Source of the DNA: Erysipelotrichaceae bacterium | Lineage (GTDB): Bacteria; Bacillota_I; Bacilli_A; ML615J-28; CAG-313 | DNA length: 64,000 nt | Assembly (NCBI GenBank): GCA_015059015.1 | Contig: SVBG01000009.1 | Location: forward strand, 57,654 to 121,653 | Direction: 5' to 3' | Shown here: positions 17,079-26,221 of the stretch, one piece after another | Position numbering within the stretch: position 1 is the stretch's first letter | Layout of the letters: each line of letters begins with the position of its first letter | Notes under the pieces: model-generated | Told to the model about the DNA's origin: nothing | Database searches by the model: none | What the model saw: only the letters and a program-made list of their open reading frames with translations | Position numbers and translations under genes: made by a program

Positions 17079-17921
17079 ATGAAAATATTAATTAAAAGAA
17101 TTAGAGAATTAGTTGGAATGAGTCAAGAACAATTTGCGAAAGAACTTTCAACAACTGTTGTTTCTATTAATCGTTGGGAAAATGGTAAAACAGTTCCTAA
17201 TTTAATGGCACAAAATCAATTATTTGAATTTTGTAAAAAGCATAATATTGATATATCTGATGCCATTATAGATAAATATAAGTATTATAATGAAAGTAAA
17301 TTTATTTTGTATCATGGATCTAAGAATGGTATTATTGGTGATATAGCACCAATTAGTAGAGGAGATTGTGACTTCGGAACTGGTTTTTATATGGGAACAG
17401 AAGTTTTACAACCTTTAACTTTAATATGTGGTGAAGAAAAACCTGTTTTTTATGCTGTTGATTTTTCATTAAAAGATTTAAATGTTTTAAACATTGAATT
17501 AGGATTAGAATGGGCTATGGTTATTGCATATCACAGAGGATATATGGATATAATAAAAGGTACTAAGATGTATGAAAAATATGCTCATTATTTAGATGGA
17601 TATGATGTAGTGGTTGGATATATTGCAGATGATCGTTTGTATACAGAGTTAAATAAATTCTTTAATGGTAATATTACAGATGAAGTGTTAATGCGATGTT
17701 TATCAGCCCTAGACTTAGGTAAACAATATGTAGCGTTAACTGAAAAAGCTTGTAAGAATGTTACGGTACTAAAAGATGATAAACTTTCTAATTTAGAACT
17801 TTCGGTTTTAATGGAAAAATCTATAATTAGAAGACTTGAAGGGAATTCATTATCTAAGGGGATAGAAATTAAATATAGAAGAATTGGTAAATATTTTGAT
17901 GAAATTTTAAGAGGTGAATAA
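17079..17921 (+). CDS. XRE HTH fused to a DUF3990-like (ADP-ribosyltransferase-fold) domain; toxin candidate
   Basis: Residues 1 to about 62 are a Cro/C1-type HTH (IRELVGMSQEQFAKELST, then VVSINRWENGKTVP). Residues about 75-270 match my memory of the DUF3990 family: ILYHGSKNGIIGD, DFGTGFYMGTE, YDVVVGYIADDRLYTEL and LGKQYVALTEKA. The spaced YHGS and GFYMGTE are the H and Y motifs of an ADP-ribosyltransferase fold. Start 17079 follows AGGTGAAAAG; an earlier ATG at 17061 is part of the operator arm. It overlaps the partner gene by one base. Fused regulator plus enzyme and a co-translated small gene suggest a toxin-antitoxin or defence unit; activity is not shown. Confidence 0.7.
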   Translation: MKILIKRIRELVGMSQEQFAKELSTTVVSINRWENGKTVPNLMAQNQLFEFCKKHNIDISDAIIDKYKYYNESKFILYHGSKNGIIGDIAPISRGDCDFGTGFYMGTEVLQPLTLICGEEKPVFYAVDFSLKDLNVLNIELGLEWAMVIAYHRGYMDIIKGTKMYEKYAHYLDGYDVVVGYIADDRLYTELNKFFNGNITDEVLMRCLSALDLGKQYVALTEKACKNVTVLKDDKLSNLELSVLMEKSIIRRLEGNSLSKGIEIKYRRIGKYFDEILRGE

Positions 17922-18337
17922 TGTTATTAAATTCTATAGAATTAAACTTGTGTGATATGCAAGGTAAATTATTTGAACTTTCTGCAAAAGTTGGGTATGG
18001 AAGTTTAGAATTTGCTAAAGCATTTATGTTATCTAAAACAGCTTTTGATTTAGATAAAGAATTTAATCATATGCAATGGGCTGGAGAAGGATATATTATA
18101 GATAGAATATCGGAAGAAGATTTACCAAAAAAAAGGGGTACAATTTATGATAATGAAACGTTATATTGGATGGGGTATATTTATCGTTATTGGCATTTTT
18201 ATACTGGTGAAAATAGTAAAGAAATTTATAAACAAGCTAATGCAGAATTAATGAATGGAGTTTATTTTGCTTTTCATACAATGAGTCCTGAAATGGCGAT
18301 TGATAGATTGAAAGAGATTTATCAAGGAAAAAGATAA
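17921..18337 (+). CDS. Partner protein of the XRE-DUF3990 module; antitoxin candidate
   Basis: The 138-residue protein is soluble, acidic to neutral, and has no signal or membrane segment. Visible blocks are KVGYGSLEFAKAFMLSKTAF, MQWAGEGYIIDRI, LYWMGYIYRYWHFYTGENSK and FHTMSPEMAIDRLKEIY, which look like a compact helical family that I associate with DUF3990 neighbours in Firmicutes. Its ATG overlaps the upstream TAA by one base and GAGGTGAA lies before it, so it is made in step with the upstream protein. The antitoxin role is an inference from coupling and size. Confidence 0.6.
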   Translation: MLLNSIELNLCDMQGKLFELSAKVGYGSLEFAKAFMLSKTAFDLDKEFNHMQWAGEGYIIDRISEEDLPKKRGTIYDNETLYWMGYIYRYWHFYTGENSKEIYKQANAELMNGVYFAFHTMSPEMAIDRLKEIYQGKR

Positions 18338-18442
18338 AAAATAGTATTTCTACATAAAAGTGTTATTAATAATGAAACTGATTAAGAGATAAAGAATGTA
18401 TTTAATAATTTAATATATTATTGACTTTTATATTTTTAACTA

Positions 18443-18508
18443 ACTTGAAATTCCGCTTAAATCGATTAATATTTTACTTGAAATTTCGCTTAAATTATTT
18501 GAAAAACA
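18443..18508. repeat. Two 33-bp-period repeat units
   Basis: ACTTGAAATTCCGCTTAAAT at 18443-18462 recurs with one change at 18476-18495, giving a 33-base period. The second unit runs on into TTAAATTATTTGAAAA, a 16-mer also found at the end of the 33-bp array near 58.14 kb. Possible remnant of a mobile-element end. Confidence 0.55.
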
Positions 18509-18536
18509 TTGCGTGTTTTTTTCTTAATGTGATTAC

Positions 18537-18565
18537 TTGCATAAATAATAGATTTGTGGTATAAT
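18537..18565 (+). promoter_or_regulatory. Promoter of rny-ymdB-spoVS
   Basis: TTGCAT (18537-18542), 17 bases, TATAAT (18560-18565), preceded by TGTGG. Confidence 0.75.
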
Positions 18566-18675
18566 AAGTTCGTATAGAAATTATTAAAATGTTATTAAAT
18601 CTCCCTAATATATAGGGTGTTTTATATAAATAATTTAAATACATAAAAAGAATAATACGAAAAGGAGAAAGAAAG

Positions 18676-20262
18676 ATGGTACAAATTTGGGTATTGATTC
18701 TTTCTATTGTATTATCACTTGGTGTAGGTGCTCTTGTAGCATACTTTATGTTCAATAAGGGTAAAGAATTAGGTAAAACTATTGTTGAACAAAAGTTTGA
18801 ACAACTTGGTAAAGATGCTACAAAGATTATTGATGACGCAAAAGCAGAAGGAGATAAAATCAAAAAAGAACTTATTTCTGAAGGAAAAGCTGAAGTAGCT
18901 TCATTAAAGAAGGAGCATGAACAAGAAGTACGCGAAAAGAAAGCTGAACTACAAGAAGAAGCTAAAAAGTTAGAACGTCGTGAAACTAGTTTAGATAATC
19001 GCTCTGTAAATCTAGATAAACGTGAAAGTAATTTAGAACAAAAAGAAAATAAATTAGAACAACGCATTCTTGACATTGAAAAGCGTAGTGATAAGATAGA
19101 AGAATTAATTGCTGAACAAGAAAAGAAATTAATGGAAATCGCTGGTTATTCTCAAGATGAAGCAAGACAAATTGTTATGTCTCGTCTTGAAGAAGAAATG
19201 CATATGGAAATGGCTCTATATGTTAAAGATGAAGTTGAAAAAGCTAAGTATGAAGCTACTCGTAAATCACAAGTAATTTTAGCTAATGCTATTCAACAAT
19301 ATGCAAATGAAACAATTTCTGAAAAGACTGTTTCAGTTGTAGCTCTTCCTAATGATGATATGAAGGGTAGAATTATTGGTCGTGAAGGACGTAATATTAG
19401 AACTATTGAACAAGTTACAGGTGTTGATTTAATTATTGATGATACACCAGATTCAGTAGTAATTTCATGCTTTGATCCAATCAGAAGAGAAATTGCTCGT
19501 CGTACACTTGAAATCTTAGTTACTGATGGACGTATTCAACCACCTAGAATTGAAGAAGTATTCCAACGCTGTACTAAAGATATTGAAAATGAAATTCGTG
19601 AAGAAGGTGAAAAAGCAGTATTCGAAGTTGGTATTGGTAAGATTCATCCAGAACTTGTTAAGTTAATTGGTAAGATGTACTTTAGAACAAGTTATGGTCA
19701 AAATGTATTGTTCCACGCAAAAGAAGTTGCATTCTTAGCTGGTAAGATGGCTGCTGAAATTGGAGAAGATGAAATTCTTGCACGTCGTGCTGGGCTTCTT
19801 CATGATATCGGTAAAGCTACTGACCATGAACAAGAAGGTAGCCACGTTGAAATCGGGGTTGAAATTGCAACTAAATTTAGAGAACATCCAACTATCATTG
19901 ATTCAATTGCTTCACACCATGGTGATAAAGAAGCTGAAACTGTTATTGCACACTTAGTTGCTGCAGCAGATACATTAAGCGCTGCTCGTCCAGGTGCAAG
20001 AAGTGAATCACTTGATAACTATATCAAACGTCTTGAACAATTAGAAGCACTATCTAATGAATTCAAGGGTGTTGATAAAACTTATGCTTTACAAGCAGGT
20101 CGTGAAGTAAGAATTATTGTTAAGCCTGAAGAAATTACTGATGCTGAAGCTCACCTTTTAGCACGTAATATTAAAAATAAAATTGAGCAAACTATGAATT
20201 ATCCTGGTACTATTAAAGTTACAGTTATCAGAGAAACAAGAGTTCAAGAGGTAGCTCGTTAG
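18676..20262 (+). CDS. rny: Ribonuclease Y
   Basis: RNase Y is the membrane-anchored endonuclease that starts mRNA decay in many Firmicutes. The 528-residue protein has one N-terminal membrane segment (about residues 4-24) and a long charged coiled coil (about 30-200, many K/E/R heptads). A KH domain follows ([20 protein letters not shown]). The HD domain has the catalytic H376-D377 in [12 protein letters not shown], plus [20 protein letters not shown]. Length and order are standard. The following ymdB and spoVS keep the Bacillus gene order. Confidence 0.97.
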   Translation: MVQIWVLILSIVLSLGVGALVAYFMFNKGKELGKTIVEQKFEQLGKDATKIIDDAKAEGDKIKKELISEGKAEVASLKKEHEQEVREKKAELQEEAKKLERRETSLDNRSVNLDKRESNLEQKENKLEQRILDIEKRSDKIEELIAEQEKKLMEIAGYSQDEARQIVMSRLEEEMHMEMALYVKDEVEKAKYEATRKSQVILANAIQQYANETISEKTVSVVALPNDDMKGRIIGREGRNIRTIEQVTGVDLIIDDTPDSVVISCFDPIRREIARRTLEILVTDGRIQPPRIEEVFQRCTKDIENEIREEGEKAVFEVGIGKIHPELVKLIGKMYFRTSYGQNVLFHAKEVAFLAGKMAAEIGEDEILARRAGLLHDIGKATDHEQEGSHVEIGVEIATKFREHPTIIDSIASHHGDKEAETVIAHLVAAADTLSAARPGARSESLDNYIKRLEQLEALSNEFKGVDKTYALQAGREVRIIVKPEEITDAEAHLLARNIKNKIEQTMNYPGTIKVTVIRETRVQEVAR

Positions 20263-20277
20263 AAAGATTTATAACAA

Positions 20278-21054
20278 ATGAAAATTTTAATCATTGGAGA
20301 CATTTATTCAAGTAGTGGTCGCTTAATGGTTGAAAAGTATGTACCTAAAGTGAAAGAGTTGTACAATATTAATTTCATTGTTGCAAATGGAGAAAATATC
20401 GCTCATGGTAATGGTATCACTGAGCGATATTATCATTTTTTACTAGATCAACATGTAAATGTTGTAACAATGGGAAATCATACTTGGGGTAATGCTGAAA
20501 TCTTTAAGTTTATAAATGATGCAAAAGTGCTTGTTAGACCACTTAACTATCCAGAAGGAACACCTGGTGTAGGTTATGTTACTGTTAAATATAATCAATT
20601 GACTATTACAGTATTTCAAGTAATGGGAAGAACGTTTATGAATCAAGCTCTTGATTGTCCTTTTCAAGCAACTGAAAAGTTATTAAAAGAAGTTAAGAGT
20701 GATATTTATATTTGTGATTTTCATGGTGAAGCAACATCTGAAAAGATTGCATATGGTTACCATTTTGATGGAAGAGTAAATATTATTGTTGGTACTCACA
20801 CTCATGTTCAAACTAATGATGCAAGAGTTTTAAAAAATGGTACTATGTATATGACTGATCTTGGGATGACTGGTGCACTTGATGGTGTAATTGGCGTTGA
20901 ACGTGATGGAATTATTAAAAAATTCTTAACAGGTATGCCAGTAAGACATAACCCTATGGAATCAGGACTTAAACAATTTTGTGGGTTAGTTGTTGATATT
21001 GATGAGAAAACGCGTAAAGTGACAAAGTATGACATTATAAATATGGTAGAATAG
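20278..21054 (+). CDS. ymdB: YmdB-type metallophosphoesterase (TIGR00282)
   Basis: YmdB is a cyclic-nucleotide phosphodiesterase-fold protein that in Bacillus affects biofilm and motility decisions. Metal-binding motifs are GDIYSSSGR, VANGENIAHGNGIT, TMGNHTWGN, CDFHGEATSEK and GTHTHVQTND. Length 258 is near the family norm. It starts 15 bases after rny; the site before its ATG is weak (AAAGATT), so coupling to rny is likely. It is followed by spoVS, as in Bacillus. Confidence 0.93.
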   Translation: MKILIIGDIYSSSGRLMVEKYVPKVKELYNINFIVANGENIAHGNGITERYYHFLLDQHVNVVTMGNHTWGNAEIFKFINDAKVLVRPLNYPEGTPGVGYVTVKYNQLTITVFQVMGRTFMNQALDCPFQATEKLLKEVKSDIYICDFHGEATSEKIAYGYHFDGRVNIIVGTHTHVQTNDARVLKNGTMYMTDLGMTGALDGVIGVERDGIIKKFLTGMPVRHNPMESGLKQFCGLVVDIDEKTRKVTKYDIINMVE

Positions 21055-21104
21055 TAATGTAAGGCAAAATATGCAAAAGAAATTTACTAGGGGGTACCAT
21101 AAAA

Positions 21105-21368
21105 ATGGAAGTATTAAAAGTTTCATCTAAATCAAAACCAAGTTCAGTTGCAGGAGCACTTGCTAATGCATTTCGTGAACGTCCAACTGTAGAGATTCAA
21201 GCAGTTGGAGCTGGATCTTTAAATCAAGCAATCAAAGCTATTGCTATTGCAAGAGGATATGTTGCACCAACAGGAAAGGATTTGGTTTGCGTTCCAGCAT
21301 TTAGTGATATTATTATTGATGGAGAAGAACGAACAGCTATTAAACTTATTGTTGAAGCAAGAAAATAA
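21105..21368 (+). CDS. spoVS: Stage V sporulation protein S
   Basis: SpoVS is a small Alba-like protein needed for late sporulation steps in Bacillus. The 87-residue sequence (MEVLKVSSKSKPSSVAGALA, then VEIQAVGAGSLNQAIKAIAI and GKDLVCVPAFSDI) is highly conserved over its full length. Its own ribosome site is weak-looking (AGGGGGTACC). It ends directly in a terminator whose stem begins in the stop codon. Confidence 0.97.
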   Translation: MEVLKVSSKSKPSSVAGALANAFRERPTVEIQAVGAGSLNQAIKAIAIARGYVAPTGKDLVCVPAFSDIIIDGEERTAIKLIVEARK

Positions 21369-21390
21369 GTTGGCATTGCCAACTTTTTTA
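21368..21390 (+). terminator. Terminator after spoVS
   Basis: AGTTGGC/GCCAACT with an ATT loop (21368-21384), followed by six Ts. The first stem base is the last base of the spoVS stop codon. Confidence 0.85.
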
Positions 21391-21410
21391 AAAAATTAGA
21401 GGAATAAATT

Positions 21411-21968
21411 ATGAACTTACCAACTTTATATACAGAAAGATTAATTATTCGTCCACTTGCAGTCAGTGATGCAGAAGATATGTTTGAATATGCAAAAACA
21501 AATCTTGTTGGTCCAAAAGCAGGTTGGGCACCACATATTAATATTAATGAAACGTATACAATTTTACGTAATATGGTTTTATTTAAACCACAATATGAAC
21601 TTGGTAACTGGGCAATTGTAGATAGAATGAATAATAAAATGATTGGAACAATTGAACTTTATAATTATATTCCAGGCTTTAAAGCAGAACTTGGATATGC
21701 ACTTAATCCTCTTTATTGGGGAAAAGGTATTGTATTTGAGGCAGGTCTTAAAGTATTTGAATTTGGCTTTAATAGTTTAGAACTTAAACGAATTGAAGCT
21801 GGAACTTTCCTTGATAATTATCAAAGCCAACGTGTATGTGAAAAACTTGGAATGATGAAAGAGGGAGTTCAAAGAAATGGTTATATCAGATATGATGGTG
21901 TTATCTTTGATAAAGTAATGTATGGTATAACAGTAGAAGAGTATAGGGAATTTATTAATAAACATTAG
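21411..21968 (+). CDS. GNAT acetyltransferase, RimJ/RimL type
   Basis: The protein (185 residues) belongs to the GNAT fold group that includes ribosomal-protein acetyltransferases. It starts LYTERLIIRPLAVSDAEDMF. Further motifs are IGTIELYNYIPGFKAELGYAL, the acetyl-CoA region WGKGIVFEAGLKVFEFGF, and the ending AGTFLDNYQSQRVCEKLGMM. The substrate cannot be told from sequence; the RimJ-like pattern LNPLYWGKGI is shared with many amino-group acetyltransferases. It lies between spoVS and miaB, starting 14 bases before miaB, probably in one transcript with it. Confidence 0.85.
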   Translation: MNLPTLYTERLIIRPLAVSDAEDMFEYAKTNLVGPKAGWAPHININETYTILRNMVLFKPQYELGNWAIVDRMNNKMIGTIELYNYIPGFKAELGYALNPLYWGKGIVFEAGLKVFEFGFNSLELKRIEAGTFLDNYQSQRVCEKLGMMKEGVQRNGYIRYDGVIFDKVMYGITVEEYREFINKH

Positions 21969-21982
21969 AAAGAATAATTTAT

Positions 21983-23428
21983 ATGAAAAAAGATATTAAT
22001 TATATAAACGCAATAGAACCATCAATTAAAGAAGCCCGTAAAAGAAGAGGTGCTGAAGTTTTAATTAATAATTTTATTTTAGAACCTAAGTATTTAAATC
22101 TTGGTGCTGGTAAGAAATATATGCTGAAGACTTATGGATGTCAAGGTAATCTTGCTGATAGTGAAAAGATTGCGGGTATCTTAGAAATGATGGGATACGT
22201 TGAAACAAATGATGAATTAGCTGCTGATTTTGTTCTTTTTAATACTTGTGCGATTCGTGAAAATGCTGAAGAAAGAGTATTTGGTGAAATTGGAAGATTT
22301 GAAAAATTTAGAAAAAAGAATCCAAATATGTTAATTGGTATTTGTGGATGTATGCCACAAGAAGAACGTACAATAAACAAAATTAAAAAAACTTATCCTC
22401 ATATAAATATTGTTTTTGGAACACATAATATTGCGGAACTTCCAAAATTTTTGTATAATGCAATAATAGAACAACAAAAAACTTTAGAAGTTTTATCAAT
22501 AGAAGGACATATTTATGAAGATGTTCCTGTTAAAAGAGACCATCCAAAAAAAGCATGGGTAAATATTATGTTTGGATGTGATGAGTTCTGTACTTATTGT
22601 ATCGTGCCTTACACAAGAGGTAAAGAAAGATCACGTCGTCCTGAAGCAATAATCGAAGAAGTTAAAGAGTTAGCAAAACTTGGCTATGTTGAGGTAACTC
22701 TTCTTGGTCAAAATGTTAATGCTTATGGTAAAGATTTAAAAGATATTAATTATACATTTGCAGATCTATTAAAAGACTTAAATAAAATTGATATCAAGCG
22801 TATTCGTTTTACGACATCTCATCCAAGAGATTTAGATGACGCAACAATTGATGCCATGGCACTTGGTGGAAACATTATGCCACATCTTCATTTACCTGTT
22901 CAATCTGGTAATAATAATGTATTAAAAAGAATGAACAGAAAATATACTCGTGAAGAGTATTTAGAAAAGATTAAAAAATTGAAAGAAAAAGTTCCTGGTA
23001 TTAGTATTACTACTGATATTATTGTAGCTTTCCCTGGTGAAACTGATTTAGAGTTTAATGATACTTTAACTTTAGTTGATGAGGTTGGTTATGAAGGAGC
23101 TTATACATTTATTTATTCACCACGTGAGGGAACTCCTGCTGCAACTTATGAGAATCTTTTAACTGAAGAAGAAAAACATCAAAGATTAAATCAATTAAAT
23201 GAAAGAATTAATAATGGCTTCTTAAAAGGTAGACTTCGTTTTGAAGGTCATGTAGTAGAAGTATTAGTAGATGGTCCAAGTAAGAATAATCCTAATATGA
23301 TGACTGGATATACTCCTCATAATATGTTAGTTAACTTTGAAGCACCTGATGCTCAAGTAGGTGATTTAGTTCAAGTTAAAATAGTTAAAGCTTATTCTTG
23401 GCATTTACTAGGTGAATTAGTAAAATAA
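21983..23428 (+). CDS. miaB: tRNA-2-methylthio-N6-isopentenyladenosine synthase
   Basis: MiaB adds a methylthio group to isopentenyl-A37 of tRNAs. It is a radical SAM methylthiotransferase. The N-terminal domain has the cysteines of KTYGCQGNLADSEK, NTCAIRENAEE and GICGCMPQEE for the auxiliary cluster. The radical SAM motif is GCDEFCTYCIVPYTRGKERS. A C-terminal TRAM domain starts near LRFEGHVVEVLVDG. Length 481 is normal with a short N-terminal extension. In Bacillus miaB precedes ymcA and cotE; here cotE is 4 kb further on. Confidence 0.97.
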   Translation: MKKDINYINAIEPSIKEARKRRGAEVLINNFILEPKYLNLGAGKKYMLKTYGCQGNLADSEKIAGILEMMGYVETNDELAADFVLFNTCAIRENAEERVFGEIGRFEKFRKKNPNMLIGICGCMPQEERTINKIKKTYPHINIVFGTHNIAELPKFLYNAIIEQQKTLEVLSIEGHIYEDVPVKRDHPKKAWVNIMFGCDEFCTYCIVPYTRGKERSRRPEAIIEEVKELAKLGYVEVTLLGQNVNAYGKDLKDINYTFADLLKDLNKIDIKRIRFTTSHPRDLDDATIDAMALGGNIMPHLHLPVQSGNNNVLKRMNRKYTREEYLEKIKKLKEKVPGISITTDIIVAFPGETDLEFNDTLTLVDEVGYEGAYTFIYSPREGTPAATYENLLTEEEKHQRLNQLNERINNGFLKGRLRFEGHVVEVLVDGPSKNNPNMMTGYTPHNMLVNFEAPDAQVGDLVQVKIVKAYSWHLLGELVK

Positions 23429-23435
23429 AATTAAG

Positions 23436-23468
23436 GCGATTATAGATTTGGCTCTATAATCGCTTTTT
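23436..23468 (+). terminator. Terminator after miaB
   Basis: Perfect 11-bp stem GCGATTATAGA/TCTATAATCGC (23436-23446, 23453-23463) followed by TTTTT. Confidence 0.92.
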
Positions 23469-23484
23469 AAAAAGGAAATATAAT

Positions 23485-24330
23485 ATGACACATTCTACAA
23501 TAAAAAAAATAGTAAATAAAATAAAAATATTAAATATAATAAATATTAAACAAATTAAAAATGAAGATGGTGATGATTTTTATAATGTATGGTTAATTGT
23601 TAGTGACAATAATTCATATATTTTAAAAAAGTCAACTGAAAATGAAATAAATAATTACAATGCTTTATTAAATGTTCCAATTCCTAAGTATTATGGATAT
23701 ACGAAATATTATAACAAATCATATATTTTAATAGAATATTTAGATGGCAATAATTTAATGAATGGTAATCTTGGTAATTGTACTAAAGCAATAGATACTA
23801 TTATTGAGATTAATAAAAAATATTTAAATAAAGATATCGTTTTATCTGACACATTTGACAAAGAGTTAATTAGAATTAATAGAAGATTAGAATATTTAAA
23901 TGATGAATTGTTGGAAAAAAAGTATTTAGAATTTATTAATGTTTATAAAAAAACAATTAAAACTGTATGTCATAATGACTTATTACCATTTAATATGATA
24001 ATAGCCAAAAACAATGCTTATTTAATAGATTTAGAAAATATAGGTTTTTTACCTTACCTTGTAATGTTTGCGAGGTTTATTGCTCATTATAAAGATGTAA
24101 AAGGTTATTTATTTTATTTAGAAGATGAAATAAAAGAGTACTTAATAAAATATTATTATGATAACTTTGTTGTTTCATTAAACAAAACTTATGAAGAGTA
24201 TCTTTATGAGTTAGAATTATTTTTATTTTTTGAGTATACTGAATGGATATATGTTTATAATAGATATAAGCTTCCAAAAGATGAAAGATATTATTATTAT
24301 TTAAATAAATGTTATGAGGTTATAAAATAG
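23485..24330 (+). CDS. Choline kinase/APH-like small-molecule phosphotransferase
   Basis: The 281-residue protein has the kinase core of the aminoglycoside/choline kinase superfamily: an N-lobe with SYILIEYLDGNNLM (hinge), the catalytic loop VCHNDLLPFNMII (HND....N) and the metal motif AYLIDLENIGFLP. This resembles LicA-like choline or ethanolamine kinases more than resistance enzymes. No cytidylyltransferase or transporter gene for choline is near, so the substrate stays open. The coding sequence is very AT- and Lys/Asn/Tyr-rich. It starts after AAAAGGAAA, 17 bases beyond the miaB terminator, and has no clear promoter of its own. Confidence 0.75.
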   Translation: MTHSTIKKIVNKIKILNIINIKQIKNEDGDDFYNVWLIVSDNNSYILKKSTENEINNYNALLNVPIPKYYGYTKYYNKSYILIEYLDGNNLMNGNLGNCTKAIDTIIEINKKYLNKDIVLSDTFDKELIRINRRLEYLNDELLEKKYLEFINVYKKTIKTVCHNDLLPFNMIIAKNNAYLIDLENIGFLPYLVMFARFIAHYKDVKGYLFYLEDEIKEYLIKYYYDNFVVSLNKTYEEYLYELELFLFFEYTEWIYVYNRYKLPKDERYYYYLNKCYEVIK

Positions 24331-24339
24331 AATATAAAA

Positions 24340-24362
24340 AAACTCCCTTTGGGGAGTTTTAT
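24340..24362. terminator. Bidirectional terminator between the kinase-like gene and the ABC importer
   Basis: AAACTCCC/GGGAGTTT with a TTTG loop (24340-24359), with A-rich left and T-rich right flanks, between convergent genes. Confidence 0.85.
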
Positions 24363-25102
24363 TCATTATTAATAAATCTTTTTAAGAATTCTTTTGTTCT
24401 TTGTTCTTTAGGATTATTAAATAATGATGATCCTATACCTTCTTCAACTATAATACCATCTGCCATAAAGATCACTCTATCGCTTATTGACTTTGCAAAG
24501 GCCATTTCGTGTGTTACTATTACTAAAGTCATACCAAGTAATTTTAAACTTTTAATGATGTCTAGTACTTCGCCTACCATTTCTGGGTCTAGTGCACTTG
24601 TTGGTTCATCAAAGAGAATTACTTTTGGATTCATGCAAAGTGCTCGTGCTATTGCAACACGTTGTTTTTGACCACCTGATAGGCTTCTTGTATCTGAATA
24701 AATAAAATCTGATAGTCCTACTTGTTCTAAATAATTTTTAGCAACTTTCTCTGCTTCATGTTTAGATCTTTTTAAAACTTTTATTTGAGCAATAGTACAA
24801 TTATCTAAAACATTCATGTTTTCAAATAAATTAAATGATTGAAATACCATACCTATTTCTTTTCTAATTTTATCAATGTTTGTTTTATAATCAATTATGT
24901 CTTTATCTTCAAAAGTAATGTTTCCACTTGTTGGATACTCAAGTAAGTTTATGCATCTAAGAAGTGTTGATTTACCACTACCTGAAGAACCTATTATAGA
25001 TAGCACTTCACTTTCATAAATATCAAGGTCTACACCTTTTAGAACTTCTAGTTTTCCATAGTATTTATGGATATTTTTTATTTGAATTATTTTATTTTTC
25101 AT
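24359..25102 (-). CDS. Amino-acid ABC transporter ATP-binding protein, probably for lysine
   Basis: This GlnQ-type ATPase powers polar amino acid import. Walker [13 protein letters not shown]-loop [13 protein letters not shown], signature [15 protein letters not shown], Walker [13 protein letters not shown] and H-loop [10 protein letters not shown] are all present. Length 247 is normal. ATG at 25102 is preferred over a GTG 9 bases earlier that belongs to the AGGTGAT site. It is the third gene of a minus-strand operon behind a lysine riboswitch, so lysine (or a related cation) is the likely substrate. Confidence 0.9.
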   Translation of the reverse strand: MKNKIIQIKNIHKYYGKLEVLKGVDLDIYESEVLSIIGSSGSGKSTLLRCINLLEYPTSGNITFEDKDIIDYKTNIDKIRKEIGMVFQSFNLFENMNVLDNCTIAQIKVLKRSKHEAEKVAKNYLEQVGLSDFIYSDTRSLSGGQKQRVAIARALCMNPKVILFDEPTSALDPEMVGEVLDIIKSLKLLGMTLVIVTHEMAFAKSISDRVIFMADGIIVEEGIGSSLFNNPKEQRTKEFLKRFINNE

Positions 25103-25111
25103 AATAATCAC

Positions 25112-26221
25112 CTAATTTGAACTTGGAAGTGGTTTTGATACTAGATTCATTTTCTTTTCTAGAAACCCTAGTAATTTTGAAATACTAAATGTTAAACATA
25201 AATAAATGATTGCTGCAATAAATATTGCGTCATTGCTGGCATTTTTACCGTTTATTGAATCAATAACAAAGAATAAATCCATTACACTTATTACACTTAA
25301 TACTGATGTATCTTTGATGTTGATAATAAATTCATTACAAATTGATGGAAGACAGTTTTTAATACCTTGAGGAAGAATAATGTGAATCATCGCTTGAGCA
25401 CGAGTCATGCCAAGACTTCTTGCTGCTTCCATTTGTCCTTTGTTTAATGCTTCAATACCACCACGTAGTACTTCTGTTAAATATGCTGTTGTATTGAGAC
25501 TTACTGTGATGAAACCTGAAATACCTACAGATAATATTTGATTTAATAGTACTTGATCGATACCAAATATTCCAGCTAATATACCAGGTAAGAAGTAATA
25601 AATAATGATAGCTTGAACCATCATTGGTGTACCTCTAAATATTGTAACATATGTTTGAACGAAAAGGCTTGAAGTTTTCTTTATAAATGCGATTAATTCG
25701 TTGTCCTTAGGAGTTACTTCTAGTGTTCTGAGTGTTATGAATAATAAACCCAAAATTAATCCAACAACAGTTCCTGCCATACTTAGCCAAAGTGTTGTCC
25801 ATACACCTTTTAAAATAGGTTTATAGTTCTTCATACAAATATATGCAAGTCTTACACCAAGTGGATCAAGTGATGATGGTCTTTTAGTAAGATTAGATGC
25901 TGTTATAAAGTTTCTAATAATACCAAATATAAATATATCAGCGACAACTAAACAAAATACTATAATACTAATCGAATAAAAAATTCTTTTTAGTAATTGA
26001 TTTTTATATATTGTAATAAAAATTGTTTCAGAAAATATTAATATAATGCTAATACCAATTAATAAATAAGAAGTTAGATTAGCATTAAATATTCTAATTC
26101 CATCTAGAGAAGTAGCTGTTGCAGTAATAATTCCATAGATTAATGAAATACTAGCAAATAGGTAAAAGAAACAATTTTCAAATTTTCCGTTGCGATTAAA
26201 AAATTTCATATTATTCAGCAT
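25112..26221 (-). CDS. Amino-acid ABC transporter permease with N-terminal extension, probably for lysine
   Basis: The C-terminal 230 residues are a His/Glu/Gln/Arg-type permease: GTVVGLILGLLF, FRGTPMMVQAIIIYYFLPG, TAYLTEVLRGGIEALNKGQ and the EAA loop EAARSLGMTRAQAM. The first 130 residues form about three extra membrane segments not found in minimal permeases; total length is 369. The frame opens within the end of the upstream gene (11-base overlap) and neither candidate ATG (26221 or 26209) has a clear ribosome site, so translation is probably coupled. Confidence 0.88.
   Translation of the reverse strand: MLNNMKFFNRNGKFENCFFYLFASISLIYGIITATATSLDGIRIFNANLTSYLLIGISIILIFSETIFITIYKNQLLKRIFYSISIIVFCLVVADIFIFGIIRNFITASNLTKRPSSLDPLGVRLAYICMKNYKPILKGVWTTLWLSMAGTVVGLILGLLFITLRTLEVTPKDNELIAFIKKTSSLFVQTYVTIFRGTPMMVQAIIIYYFLPGILAGIFGIDQVLLNQILSVGISGFITVSLNTTAYLTEVLRGGIEALNKGQMEAARSLGMTRAQAMIHIILPQGIKNCLPSICNEFIINIKDTSVLSVISVMDLFFVIDSINGKNASNDAIFIAAIIYLCLTFSISKLLGFLEKKMNLVSKPLPSSN

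Larger units (their letters stand above)
18338..18675. other. Intergenic region upstream of rny
   Basis: This 338-base gap holds an imperfect 20-bp direct repeat at 18443/18476, the rny promoter at 18537-18565 and a roughly 100-base leader. The leader contains a small hairpin CCCTA/TAGGG (18603-18617). I see no gene. Confidence 0.6.

Noticed and set aside
18603..18617. Hairpin CCCTA/TAGGG in the rny leader as an attenuator
   Set aside because: Only 5 bp and no T run; too weak to call.
18495..19076. 193-residue minus-strand ORF, Ser/Arg/Phe-rich
   Set aside because: Antisense of the rny coiled coil; the composition is what the complement of Lys/Glu/Asn codons gives.
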